From Dokdonia sp963974305 (GTDB lineage: Bacteria; Bacteroidota; Bacteroidia; Flavobacteriales; Flavobacteriaceae): a stretch of 64,000 bases of DNA. Shown piece by piece: positions 42,082-51,437 of the stretch. The stretch spans positions 57,904 through 121,903 of the forward strand of contig CAXBCS010000003.1 in assembly GCA_963974305.1 (NCBI GenBank). The letters are read 5' to 3'. The notes under the pieces were generated by a model. The model ran no database searches. It saw only the letters and a list, made by a program, of their open reading frames with translations, and was not told where the DNA came from. Positions within the stretch are counted from its first letter, which is position 1, and each line of letters opens with the position of its first letter. Both the position numbers and the translations under genes were made by a program.

Positions 42082-42203
42082 TATTTTTGAAGGAACTTCT
42101 CGCTCTTTGAGCAAAGTCGTTTTTAAAATGCAAATGCTTCACTTACAACAAGTAGGAATTTACTGCTCTTGTTTGTTATATAAATGAAGTTTAACAGCAG
42201 TAA
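42082..42203 (+). promoter_or_regulatory. Candidate promoter and leader inverted repeat of the Mbn-type operon
   Basis: TATTTTTG at 42082-42089 matches the -7 consensus exactly. The presumed leader contains TTACTGCT (42160-42167) and its reverse complement AGCAGTAA (42196-42203), 28 nt apart, ending 30 nt before the start codon. They could form a hairpin or an operator. Confidence 0.4.
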
Positions 42204-42233
42204 CAAATTAATAAATCCTATATCTCCGGCATT

Positions 42234-43649
42234 ATGTTCAAAACTACGCTCACTGCAGCTGCCTTTTTCGTTTGCAGTCTTTCAATATTAAATGCACAAA
42301 CTCCCTGTGATAATGGATTTGCAGATGGCTTTCCTTGTGAAGGTTATGATATGCAGTCACGGTTAACTAACAGTGAAATGTTTGCTTCTTTTGCAAATGA
42401 TTCTTGGGGATGGGTCGATCCTGAAACAGGCGTCGAATATGCGTTAATAGGTCTGAATAACGGAACTGCTTTTATTGACATTTCAGATCCTACTGCTCCA
42501 CTTTTGGTTGGGAAATTAACCACACATACTGGAAATAGTACTTGGAGAGACATCAAAGTATATCAGAATCATGCATTTATTGTGAGTGAAGCGACAGATC
42601 ACGGAATGCAAGTATTTGATTTAACCCGCTTACGTGACGTGACTAATCCTCCAGAAAATTTTACAGAAGATGCGCATTACGATGGTTTCGGAAAAGCCCA
42701 TAATATTGTAATCAATGAAGATACTGGATATGCCTATGGAGTAGGAACAACAACCTTTAGTGGTGGTCCTCATTTTGTAAATATCCAAGACCCCTTAAAT
42801 CCAATCGCTGCTGGTGGTTATGCACAAGACTCCTACAGTCATGATGCACAAGTTGTAACCTACAATGGTCCTGATACGGATTATACAGGCCGCGAGATCC
42901 TAATAGGTAGTAACGCAGACATTGTTGCTCTAGTAGATATTACTGATAAGGACAACCCAGTGCAAATTTCAACAATAGGCTATGCTAATCTTGGCTATAC
43001 TCATCAAGGATGGTTTACAGAAGATCAACGTTATTTCCTTTTAGGAGATGAGACAGATGAGATTGGTTTTGGTTTTAATACCCGTACAATCATTTTTGAT
43101 TTTGAAGACCTCGACAATCCAGTGATACACTTTGAGTATGAAGGAACAAATACCTCAACAGATCATAACGGCTATGTACTTGGCGATAAATATTACCTCG
43201 CGAGTTACAGAGCTGGGGTGCGTGTTATTGATATTTCTGATATCGCAAATGAAAACATGACTGAGATCGGTTATTTTGATACTATTCCAGAGAGTGATCA
43301 AGTAGGAACCTCAGGTCTATGGAATGTATACCCGTTCTTTCCAAGTGGAAATATTGTTCTCAGTGGAAATTCTGGTTTCACTTTGGTAAAAGACCCTGAA
43401 GCTTTGAGCGTTGATGATGTTAGTTTTGCAGATAGCCAAAGTATTTATCCTAATCCGGCTTCAACTCACATTAATGTGGAATCAACGGGAACGCCACTGG
43501 GAGATGTTCGTATCTTTAATATCCTTGGTCAGCAAGTGATACATATAGCGACTCAACAAAATAAATTAAAATTAAATACTTCTAATCTACCTGCTGGTGT
43601 TTACTTCGTTCAATCGGTCTTAGCAACCCAGCGTATTATTATACAATGA
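42234..43649 (+). CDS. Choice-of-anchor-B family protein with T9SS sorting tail
   Basis: 471 residues. Signal peptide (about 1-21, LNAQ). The body has propeller-type LVIvD-like repeats: LVGKLTTHTGNSTWRDIKVY, HNIVINEDTGYAYGVG, PHFVNIQDPLNPI, SHDAQVVTYNGPD. It ends in a T9SS sorting domain (SQSIYPNPASTHINVES to RIIIQ), so it is secreted to the surface. The start of the mature chain (CDNGFADGFPCEGYD) has a Cys pair shared with its paralogue downstream. First gene of a five-gene operon; stop overlaps the next start (ATGA). The role within the operon is unknown; surface binding is plausible. Confidence 0.85.
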   Translation: MFKTTLTAAAFFVCSLSILNAQTPCDNGFADGFPCEGYDMQSRLTNSEMFASFANDSWGWVDPETGVEYALIGLNNGTAFIDISDPTAPLLVGKLTTHTGNSTWRDIKVYQNHAFIVSEATDHGMQVFDLTRLRDVTNPPENFTEDAHYDGFGKAHNIVINEDTGYAYGVGTTTFSGGPHFVNIQDPLNPIAAGGYAQDSYSHDAQVVTYNGPDTDYTGREILIGSNADIVALVDITDKDNPVQISTIGYANLGYTHQGWFTEDQRYFLLGDETDEIGFGFNTRTIIFDFEDLDNPVIHFEYEGTNTSTDHNGYVLGDKYYLASYRAGVRVIDISDIANENMTEIGYFDTIPESDQVGTSGLWNVYPFFPSGNIVLSGNSGFTLVKDPEALSVDDVSFADSQSIYPNPASTHINVESTGTPLGDVRIFNILGQQVIHIATQQNKLKLNTSNLPAGVYFVQSVLATQRIIIQ

Positions 43650-44908
43650 TACGACCACTGTTCATCTGCCTTTGCTTCTCCTTCTTAGTTTTAAGTAGCT
43701 GTGGAGAAGATGACCGTGCCTTTGAAGCAAATGTTCAGGATCCTGATATTATTGTTGACAATCCGCCAGAGGAGGTTGATCTGAATGATGGAAGAATTCC
43801 TTGCGAGAATGGCCTTGCTGGTAATTATCCCTGTGAAGGATACGACCTGATGGCTCATTTCTCCTTAAACCAACTCAACGCTGAAGGTAACGGCAACGAT
43901 TGTTGGGGATGGACAGATAGCACTACTGGAAAAGAATACGCAATAATGGGCGTTAGAAGAGGCACCGTTTTTATTGATATTTCAGAACCTGCACAGCCCA
44001 TTATTTTGGGGCGACTAACAACTGCAACCGATGGTTCGACTTGGAGGGATATAAAAGTATATAAAGATCATGCTTTTATCGTAAGCGAAGCTGCAAACCA
44101 CGGAATGCAAGTATTTGATCTTAGCAAACTCAGAGATACAGATGGCTCTATTCAGGACTATCAGGCAGACGCACATTATACAGAATTTGGAAGAGCCCAC
44201 AACATAGTGATCAATGAAGATACCGGCTATGCCTATGCCGTTGGGACACAAGATTTTGATGGCGGGCCGCATTTTATCAATATTCAAGATCCTAAAAACC
44301 CTGTTTTTGAAGGAGGTTTTGCTGGAGGTACTTATAGTCATGACGCTCAAGTAGTAACTTATAACGGACCAGATAATGATTACCAAGGACGTGAAATTTA
44401 TATAGGTAGCAATGAAGATGAAGTTGTAATTATTGATGTCACCGACAAGGTAAATCCTAGCATTATTTCAAGAGCTGTTTACAGCAATATTGGCTTTACA
44501 CATCAGGGATGGCTAACAGAAGATCATCAATATTTTATCGCCAATGATGAGTTTGACGAAACTAATTTTGGTTTCAATACACGCTCTGTCATTTTTGATT
44601 TTACCGATTTGGATAATCCTGTTCATCAAGGTAGTTATATAGGGCCTACGGCGGCGATAGATCACAATTACTATACAAAAGGCAACCAACTTTATCTAGC
44701 TAATTATAAGGCAGGGGTTCGTATCGTAGATATCACTGCCATTGCAGGAAACGACCTTTTTGACATTGGATTCTTTGATACCTTCATCGAAGATGATGCT
44801 ACGGGTTTTGATGGCGCTTGGAGTGTTTACCCTTACTTTGAAAGCGGGAATATTATTGTGAGTGACATGAGTGGCGGACTCTTTATTATCCGCAAATCGG
44901 GCACTTAA
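43646..44908 (+). CDS. Choice-of-anchor-B family lipoprotein
   Basis: 420 residues, paralogue of the previous gene (shared HNIVINEDTGYAY, YSHDAQVVTYNGPDND, FTHQGWLTEDHQY). It has a lipobox (VLSSC, Cys about residue 19) instead of the T9SS tail, so the same propeller is presented in two anchoring forms, one lipid-bound and one T9SS-exported. The tail ends shortly after the propeller (GGLFIIRKSGT). It overlaps the previous gene by 4 bp, implying coupled translation. Confidence 0.85.
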   Translation: MIRPLFICLCFSFLVLSSCGEDDRAFEANVQDPDIIVDNPPEEVDLNDGRIPCENGLAGNYPCEGYDLMAHFSLNQLNAEGNGNDCWGWTDSTTGKEYAIMGVRRGTVFIDISEPAQPIILGRLTTATDGSTWRDIKVYKDHAFIVSEAANHGMQVFDLSKLRDTDGSIQDYQADAHYTEFGRAHNIVINEDTGYAYAVGTQDFDGGPHFINIQDPKNPVFEGGFAGGTYSHDAQVVTYNGPDNDYQGREIYIGSNEDEVVIIDVTDKVNPSIISRAVYSNIGFTHQGWLTEDHQYFIANDEFDETNFGFNTRSVIFDFTDLDNPVHQGSYIGPTAAIDHNYYTKGNQLYLANYKAGVRIVDITAIAGNDLFDIGFFDTFIEDDATGFDGAWSVYPYFESGNIIVSDMSGGLFIIRKSGT

Positions 44909-44927
44909 ATCCTACAAAACATAAAAA

Positions 44928-46355
44928 ATGCTTAAGAGAATCTTTCATACTATAACATTCAATACGCTTTCCCCCCGTATTTCCCCTGCGCCGTTGCGAA
45001 AGCAGGCTTTTATTATCTCCTTATTTTCGCTTTTCGCTTTAGGATGTGGTCCAGATGATAGTCCTAAAACCATCGATGATGGAGATGATTCTACAGTAAT
45101 AATAGATCCTCCTCAAGATACAGACACTCCACTTGAAGTGGTCTTCACTAAAACATATGGCGGAAGTCAAGATGATAGTTTTCAAGATGTCATCGCTACC
45201 TCTGACGGTGGTTTTGCTGCCTTAGGTTATTCCCAAAGTGTGGATGGTGATATCACAGATAACACGACTCAGGTAAATATGTACTGGGTTGTCAAAACAG
45301 ATGCAGATGGCCATATTCAATGGTCCAAAACCTATGGTGGTAGTGCTGATGATCGCGGCCAACAAATCTTACAAACCAATGATGGTGGATATGCCTTAGT
45401 AGGCTTTGCCAAAAGTAGTGATGGTGATGCCACTCAAAATGCCGGCTTTGCCGATCAATGGATCGTAAAGTTAGATAGCAGTGGCGAAATACAATGGCAA
45501 AAGAGTTTTGGTTTCTCTGGTTCTGATCAGGCGTTTTCAATTATTCAAACCACAGATGGCGGTTATTTTACCGCAGGATTCCTTGATGTAACTGCCTCTG
45601 GAGGTGCTGGTGATGAAGGAAGACATGGAGTAGGTGAATTCTGGGGACACAAGCTAGACGCAAATGGAAACCTTATTTGGAGAAGATATTTTGGAGGTAC
45701 AAATAATGACCGAGCATACGCTGTGGTAGAAACTCAAGATGAAGGATTGCTGCTAGTTGGAGCCACCGAAAGCACCGACTTCGACATCACAGAATCTAAG
45801 GGCAGCTATGACTTTTGGGCAGTGAAATTAGATCTTCAGGGAAATTTACTTTGGCAAAAAAATTATGGCGGCAGTGAAATAGACATCGCCTATGCCGTAA
45901 CAAAAACACAGGATGGCAATTTCCTACTCGTAGGAGATACTCGCAGTACAGACGGAGATGTTACAAACTTCAAAGGTGCCGCAGATGTTTGGCTCGTCAA
46001 AATTGATGGACAAGGAAACTTACTTTGGCAAAAAACGCTGGGAGGGGCTTCCTTTGACACTGCCAGAGATGCCACTACTCAAGGCAATGGTTTTTTCGTG
46101 ACAGGCGCTTCCCGAAGTACAGAAGGCGATCTTACTGAAAACAAAGGGCAAACCGACTTCTGGATCATGCAGCTCGATGGAACGGGTGATATTTTGTGGC
46201 AGAAGACTATTGGAGGTGACGACTTAGATTTTGGATATGGAATAACCGTAAGTGGTAGTAGTACCATTTTTGTTGCAGGAGACACTCAAAGTACAAGTGA
46301 AGACATCATAGAAAATAAAGGCGGTACAGATGCCGTTCTTATTAAAATAGAATAA
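44928..46355 (+). CDS. Lipoprotein with seven-repeat beta-propeller
   Basis: 475 residues. Seven copies of a repeat of about 55-60 residues, each of the form TxDGG-Y/F-xxxGxxxS-xDGD ... W-xVKLDxxGxxxWxKxYGG (for example TNDGGYALVGFAKSSDGD, TQDGNFLLVGDTRSTDGD); seven blades suit a closed propeller. The Asp/Gly-rich loops might bind calcium. The lipobox is ALGC; because it sits deep in the frame, TTG 44994 (RKQAFIISLFSLFALGC) may be the true start instead of ATG 44928. The function is unknown. Fourth-to-last step of the operon, 19 bp after the previous gene. Confidence 0.8.
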   Translation: MLKRIFHTITFNTLSPRISPAPLRKQAFIISLFSLFALGCGPDDSPKTIDDGDDSTVIIDPPQDTDTPLEVVFTKTYGGSQDDSFQDVIATSDGGFAALGYSQSVDGDITDNTTQVNMYWVVKTDADGHIQWSKTYGGSADDRGQQILQTNDGGYALVGFAKSSDGDATQNAGFADQWIVKLDSSGEIQWQKSFGFSGSDQAFSIIQTTDGGYFTAGFLDVTASGGAGDEGRHGVGEFWGHKLDANGNLIWRRYFGGTNNDRAYAVVETQDEGLLLVGATESTDFDITESKGSYDFWAVKLDLQGNLLWQKNYGGSEIDIAYAVTKTQDGNFLLVGDTRSTDGDVTNFKGAADVWLVKIDGQGNLLWQKTLGGASFDTARDATTQGNGFFVTGASRSTEGDLTENKGQTDFWIMQLDGTGDILWQKTIGGDDLDFGYGITVSGSSTIFVAGDTQSTSEDIIENKGGTDAVLIKIE

Positions 46356-46372
46356 CAGCACAATCCTACACT

Positions 46373-47149
46373 ATGAAAAAGATAGTAACACTTTTACTCA
46401 TTACCGTAAGCCTACTTGGCTGTGGCAATGACGATCAAGATGATGCAAATAAGACATCAGGCTCTTTAGAACTTAATTTCATTCATGCAGTCGGAAGCGA
46501 TGGCCTTCAATTAGGAAGCACCTATCAAAATTCAAGCTCAGAATCATTTATGATAACCGAATTAAAATATATTATTTCCAATATTACGCTTACGCGAAAG
46601 AATGGAACCGAATTTATCTATCCAGTCGCAGAAAGTTACTTCCTAATTAATGAAGCACAAGAAGATTCAAAAAAAATAATCTTAAATGATATTGACCCAG
46701 ATGAATATACCAAAATCACCTTTGGATTTGGAGTCGACCCAACTAAATACCCAATAGAATCTGGCACCCTCAATTTTGTGCCTACCGCCGAAGAAGCAGG
46801 CATGCTTTGGACTTGGTCTGCTGGATATAAATTTATTAAGTTGGAGGGAACATTTACAAGTGCTTCGGTGACTACAGCAACACCCTTCCAATTTCATGTT
46901 GGAAGTCATGGCGCAACTCTGGATAATTATAAAGAGATTGAATTGTCTCTGGTGTCAGATACAGGAATGAATACCACCATTGAAGGGAGCATCAATGCTG
47001 TACAGTCAATTTTCTTTAATTTAGGTCAAGTATTTGATGGCCCTAATACCATACGAATAGAAGACAAAACAGACATCCAAGTGGATCCTGTGAATGCTCC
47101 TAAAATTGCTCAAAACATTCAAACCGCCTTTTATATACCTCAAGGATAA
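46373..47149 (+). CDS. MbnP-family lipoprotein (copper-binding protein partner of MbnH)
   Basis: 258 residues. Lipobox LLGC (Cys about 19). The signature is LEGTF preceded by GMLWTWSAGYKFIK (Met 144, Trp 146 and Trp 148), and FQFHVGSHGATLDN. In the methanotroph methanobactin system, MbnH oxidises a Trp of MbnP to kynurenine and MbnP then binds copper; here the corresponding Trp region is present. Start and stop overlap the di-heme enzyme gene by one base (TAATG), so the two are made together. No methanobactin precursor is seen. Copper handling is inferred from the family. Confidence 0.85.
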   Translation: MKKIVTLLLITVSLLGCGNDDQDDANKTSGSLELNFIHAVGSDGLQLGSTYQNSSSESFMITELKYIISNITLTRKNGTEFIYPVAESYFLINEAQEDSKKIILNDIDPDEYTKITFGFGVDPTKYPIESGTLNFVPTAEEAGMLWTWSAGYKFIKLEGTFTSASVTTATPFQFHVGSHGATLDNYKEIELSLVSDTGMNTTIEGSINAVQSIFFNLGQVFDGPNTIRIEDKTDIQVDPVNAPKIAQNIQTAFYIPQG

Positions 47150-48225
47150 TGAAATATTGGTGTTACATACTGACTTTATGTTTTCTGATCGCATGTAGCT
47201 CTGACGGAGATACTCCGGTGGCAACTACAGACGATGACTACACCGAAATTCCGGAGGAAGTGAATCAATTATTGAATTTTGAAGTTCCTTCAAATTTTCC
47301 CGATCTCACCTATCCGGTTACTCAAAACCCGCCAACAGAAAAAGGATTTGAACTTGGAAAGCGCTTATTCTATGATGGCAAATTAGCTTCAGACGGAGTA
47401 ATTTCTTGTGGTTTTTGTCATATTCAGGCTTTTTCATTTACGCACCATACTCATATTACGAGCCATGGAGTAGATGGGAAAATAGGCAAACGCAATGCCC
47501 AGCCTTTACAGAATTTGGCTTTTATGGTCGATTTTACCTGGGACGGCGCAGCCTCCTTTCTAGATGCACAACCTATAATACCTCTCACCGCTGAAGATGA
47601 GATGAACGAAAGCATTACCAACGTCCTTTTAAAACTACAGGAAGACGAGCGATACCCAGATATGTTTAAAGCTGCTTTTGGAAGTGATGGCGTCACTTCA
47701 GAAAGGCTCTTTAAAGCTTTGTCTCAGTTTATGGTGATGATGGTGGCCGGCAACTCAAAATATGACAAATGGCAACGTGGAGAAGCTGTGACCTTAACTC
47801 CTGATGAAGATGAAGGACGCTTACTATTTGAAAGTAAATGTGCCAGCTGTCATGCGGGGCCTTTACAAACAGATCAGAGCTATAGAAACAATGGATTAGC
47901 TGTAGATCCACTTTTTAATGATATTGGGCGGGAAAGAGTAACGGGCCTCCCAGAAGACAATAGAAAATTTAAAGTCCCCAGTCTTCGAAATATAGAAACA
48001 ACCTCTCCGTATATGCACGATGGACGTATTCCAACACTCGCAGATGTCCTAGATTTTTATACCGATGGGATCGTTGACAGTCCGACCTTAGACAACCAGT
48101 TTCGTCGCGCGGATGGCACTTTTGGTCTTAATATTTCTACAGATGAAAAGAGCAAACTCCTCGCTTTTCTAAATACACTTACAGACGACGATTTTCTCAA
48201 TGATCGTAGGTTTGCTGAATTTTAA
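47149..48225 (+). CDS. MbnH-like di-heme enzyme (cytochrome c peroxidase/MauG superfamily)
   Basis: 358 residues. Lipoprotein-type or Sec signal (LIACS, Cys 16). Heme sites: CGFCH (87-91) and CASCH (231-235). Also conserved: GKRLFYDGKLASDGVISC, FTWDGAASFLDAQ, FKVPSLRNIETTSPYMHDGR. The pairing with MbnP one base upstream points to MbnH, which performs oxidative Trp modification on MbnP, rather than to a classical peroxidase. It shares the fold, but little context, with the peroxidase at 36987. It ends 5 bp from the convergent TSUP gene with no terminator visible. Confidence 0.85.
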   Translation: MKYWCYILTLCFLIACSSDGDTPVATTDDDYTEIPEEVNQLLNFEVPSNFPDLTYPVTQNPPTEKGFELGKRLFYDGKLASDGVISCGFCHIQAFSFTHHTHITSHGVDGKIGKRNAQPLQNLAFMVDFTWDGAASFLDAQPIIPLTAEDEMNESITNVLLKLQEDERYPDMFKAAFGSDGVTSERLFKALSQFMVMMVAGNSKYDKWQRGEAVTLTPDEDEGRLLFESKCASCHAGPLQTDQSYRNNGLAVDPLFNDIGRERVTGLPEDNRKFKVPSLRNIETTSPYMHDGRIPTLADVLDFYTDGIVDSPTLDNQFRRADGTFGLNISTDEKSKLLAFLNTLTDDDFLNDRRFAEF

Positions 48226-48230
48226 AAAGT

Positions 48231-48989
48231 CTAGTCGAGAAATAATTTCCCAATAGCAAGAACAAGCACAGCAATTAACACATAATAAGCGACTTGGTCG
48301 GCTTTTGAATTTTTACTTGCAAAACGTGCCGTAAGATAGCCTCCTATTGTTTGTCCCACCGCCATGATGCCTCCTAGTTTCCAATCAATAAGTCCTTGGT
48401 AATGGAACATAGCAATAATAAATATAGAGTATACACCTATTACAAAGCTCTTTAATGCATTCCCTTCGATAATATTCATTCGCATTCCTAGCACCATAAT
48501 AATAAGAAAGAAGACCCCCATCCCCATCTGAATAAAGCCTCCGTAAAAACCAAGTGCTAATAACAAAGGAACATAGATATACCATTTTGGTTGATAGCTT
48601 GTATCTGTAGCTCTTAACCACCTTTTAGGTTTTACAAGTACAGCCACGAGCATAAAGACGAGCATAAACCGAAAGACTGCTCGGAACTGTTCGTTACTCA
48701 CTGTGAGTGCTAAAACACCCCCAGCAATTGCCCCAATAAAAATGGGAAGGATATACTTAAAATCTCTTTTTGCCTTGAGCTTTCCGTGTTTATGAAAGAC
48801 CCAGGAAGTTGCCGTGCATTGTGTAAACACACCTATCCGATTGGTTCCATTGGCCATATTAGGAGGTAAGCCTAAAATTTCGGTGAGGATTGTCAAGGTA
48901 ATGGCACTGCCATTACCTGCTAGAGTATTGATCCCTCCTGCAAACATGGCCCCAATACTTGCAATAATATATGTCTGTAATTCTGTCAT
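48231..48989 (-). CDS. TSUP-family membrane permease (TauE/SafE)
   Basis: 252 residues, eight hydrophobic segments in two homologous halves. The first has FAGGINTLAGNGSAITL, a variant of the family signature; the second has GFIQMGMGVFFLIIMV and IGGYLTARFASK. Members move sulfite, sulfonates or other small anions, and some are linked to metals. It follows the TonB receptor gene by 13 bp in the same direction and is probably its operon partner, providing the inner-membrane step. The substrate is unknown. Confidence 0.85.
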   Translation of the reverse strand: MTELQTYIIASIGAMFAGGINTLAGNGSAITLTILTEILGLPPNMANGTNRIGVFTQCTATSWVFHKHGKLKAKRDFKYILPIFIGAIAGGVLALTVSNEQFRAVFRFMLVFMLVAVLVKPKRWLRATDTSYQPKWYIYVPLLLALGFYGGFIQMGMGVFFLIIMVLGMRMNIIEGNALKSFVIGVYSIFIIAMFHYQGLIDWKLGGIMAVGQTIGGYLTARFASKNSKADQVAYYVLIAVLVLAIGKLFLD

Positions 48990-49002
48990 AAAGGCTAAAA
49001 TC

Positions 49003-51060
49003 CTAAAGGTGTAGCACTAAACCGCCAAATATATTCAATGTAGGTGCAGGCTCGTAATATCTACCTCCAAAGGCATTGATACGTAAATTATCTGTATACT
49101 CCTGATTCAATAAATTATTGACTCCAAAATATGGGCGAATTTCAATTTCACGAAATTCAAATACATAACCAGCCCGAAGATTGACCATTTCATAACCGTC
49201 TATTGAGATATTATTCCCATCGTCGGCATTTTGCTTGCCAACAAGATTTGTATTAAGGTTGGCATAAAATCCATTCGCATTCGAATACATCAATCCGAAA
49301 CTACTGGTATGGGTAGGAATTCCTGGTAAATTTTTCCCATCAAAGCTTCCATTAGGAGTTGTAAAATTGCCATAGGTAAAATCAGAATAGGCATAAGAAG
49401 TTTGAAAAGTCCAGGCTTTCGCGAAAGCGTAATTCATCGAAAATTCTAAACCATTACGATCTGTTTTTCCAGCATTTCGGTAAAAGGTTCGATCAGGAAA
49501 ATCTGCCAACTCGTACGGTACTAGGTCATCTTGAGTATCAATGTGATAAATAGCCATTTGGTATTGCAATTTATCACTTAGTTCTCCCTTTAAACCAATT
49601 TCATAATTAATTGCTTTCTGTGGTTTTAAGGCCTCATTAAACCCTTGTCCTCCAGCCGGATCGGCAGAGAGTTCAGAAAGGGAAGGGGTTTCAAAGCTCG
49701 TAGCAATATTGGAGTAAACAGTTAGTGCATGATTATCCTCCTGACTAGCTGGGAGGATAGCGTAACTTACACCCACACTTGGGTTAAAAGCATTTAATTG
49801 TATGTCTCCTGAATCATCGCCATTTGAAATAAAATGATCTTCTACACCTAACTTATTATAATCAAACCGAACACCTCCAGTAAGATACCATCGTCCAGTT
49901 TTCCAATGATTAACCATATACACTCCGGCATTGGTAAATTTTTCCGACTGATTTAACGTTTCTTCTCCAATAACTCCTTCAATATTTCTGAATCGTAGTC
50001 GGCGATCATTTTGATAGCCTAGATCATACCCCACTTTCAATGTATTCTTTGCCGACCGAAGTTCATAAGAAGCCCCATGGCCTAAATAATTACGAGTGAG
50101 GTCTATCGCTCCACCAAACTCAAAAGGAAGTTTACCATCAAAATTGCGACGATTGTAAAACAGATAACTGTTTATAGACTCTTGGTCATTGCGATCCCAA
50201 ACTAAGGATGTCCCTAACTTTAATTGGCGAATACTCTCCCCAGTTTGATATAAGACATTGCGGTCGCGTGCTTGACGTCTATTGGCTTGGACCTCCTCCC
50301 AGGTCAAACCTCCTGCATCTTGAGCTTCAGGGGAGTCACTATAATTGAGGAGTGCCTTTAACTTAATTGTTTCGCTTAAGCGAAAATTCCCTGTAAAATT
50401 GGTATTGATTTGTTGGAAGCCACTTTGATCTCTATAACCCTCAGATTGGCCATAGTTACCGTGAAATATATAACTGGCTTTTTCATCGCCTATTCCTGCC
50501 GTAACTTGATAATTTTGAAAACCATATGAACCAAGATTGGCTTTCCATTGAGAAAAGGGCTCTTCAAACTTGGCGATAGTTTCTATGGAAATGACGCCTC
50601 CTGATGCATTTCCGTATAGGGACGAACTAGGACCTTTAATCACTTCAATTCGTTTTATGATCCCCATATTCAAATTGTCCAACTGGCCTTGACCATCAGG
50701 GGTTGTCTCTGGAATTCCATCTACAATCAACTTGATACCACGAATTCCAAATGCTGCTCTCGCTCCAAAACCACGGATTGAAATTCGGAGATCCTGCGCA
50801 AAATTAGTTGCATTTTGAGTAAATACTCCTGGCATTTGTACGAGATATTCCTGCAAGGAAGTTTGCTGCCTAGAAACATCCTCAATGCCACTTTCATACA
50901 CAGATGTTGCTGCGGGCAAACGTTGAGGCGCTACAGAAATACGAGATGCTGAGATTAAAACTGTATCTAATTTCTGAACAGCTAGCGTATCAACCTGTGC
51001 TGATACGGAACTAATAAATAGGACCGATATAAAAAATAAAATTTTAAACCGCACAAGCAT
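49003..51060 (-). CDS. TonB-dependent outer-membrane receptor
   Basis: 685 residues, without the carboxypeptidase-like domain. Signal peptide (about 1-21, SSVSAQ), Ton-box-like region (LDTVLISASR), plug (LQEYLVQMPGVF, IRGFGARAAFGIRGIKLIVDGIPETT, IEVIKGPSSSLYGNASGGVISIE) and barrel ending FGGLVLHL. The short plug type is that of receptors for metal chelates and small ligands. Together with the permease downstream and the MbnP/MbnH operon facing it, copper or a copper chelate is a candidate ligand, by context only. A palindrome copy (49415-49428) encodes AFAKA. Confidence 0.9.
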   Translation of the reverse strand: MLVRFKILFFISVLFISSVSAQVDTLAVQKLDTVLISASRISVAPQRLPAATSVYESGIEDVSRQQTSLQEYLVQMPGVFTQNATNFAQDLRISIRGFGARAAFGIRGIKLIVDGIPETTPDGQGQLDNLNMGIIKRIEVIKGPSSSLYGNASGGVISIETIAKFEEPFSQWKANLGSYGFQNYQVTAGIGDEKASYIFHGNYGQSEGYRDQSGFQQINTNFTGNFRLSETIKLKALLNYSDSPEAQDAGGLTWEEVQANRRQARDRNVLYQTGESIRQLKLGTSLVWDRNDQESINSYLFYNRRNFDGKLPFEFGGAIDLTRNYLGHGASYELRSAKNTLKVGYDLGYQNDRRLRFRNIEGVIGEETLNQSEKFTNAGVYMVNHWKTGRWYLTGGVRFDYNKLGVEDHFISNGDDSGDIQLNAFNPSVGVSYAILPASQEDNHALTVYSNIATSFETPSLSELSADPAGGQGFNEALKPQKAINYEIGLKGELSDKLQYQMAIYHIDTQDDLVPYELADFPDRTFYRNAGKTDRNGLEFSMNYAFAKAWTFQTSYAYSDFTYGNFTTPNGSFDGKNLPGIPTHTSSFGLMYSNANGFYANLNTNLVGKQNADDGNNISIDGYEMVNLRAGYVFEFREIEIRPYFGVNNLLNQEYTDNLRINAFGGRYYEPAPTLNIFGGLVLHL
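49415..49428. repeat. Dispersed palindrome, copy 8 (inside TonB receptor)
   Basis: 14-bp perfect palindrome gctttcgcgaaagc, read on the minus strand as AFAKA (NYAFAKAWTF) in a barrel strand. Confidence 0.85.
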
Positions 51061-51437
51061 GAAGTATTTTTAGGAAAAGTACGACCTAGTAAACAAAGAG
51101 CAAAACTATGCCATTGAAAGTTCCAAATTCTTACAATAAATGTCAGAATAATCTCCGAAAAATGTACGGTTTTCCCTTACCAATAAACTCAAAACATTCC
51201 TTATATTCTACAAGTCTTTCATCCCTTTAGATCTTTCAATCCCCTTTAACAATTCCGTGAAGTTTTTTCTTTGTAGAATTGTTATGTTATTTATTCTTTT
51301 GCCGATTTTGTAATTACATATTCTACACTTCCTCTACTGTCAAAAGGATAATTTTAAAGAGCTACCTATAAACTTCCTTTATTGTATACGTAACAAAATC
51401 ACATTATAAGTGTCTATTAACCATAGCTATCACAACC
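51061..51437. other. 377-bp divergent region TonB receptor / hydrolase
   Basis: No gene seen. Contains TACTTTTC on the minus strand (51081-51074), a -7-like element 13 bases before the TonB receptor start. The hydrolase side is AT-rich without a clear promoter match. Confidence 0.5.

Noticed and set aside
42234..48225. Methanobactin biosynthesis cluster
   Set aside because: No MbnB, MbnC or precursor-peptide-like frame was seen; only the MbnP/MbnH pair is present.
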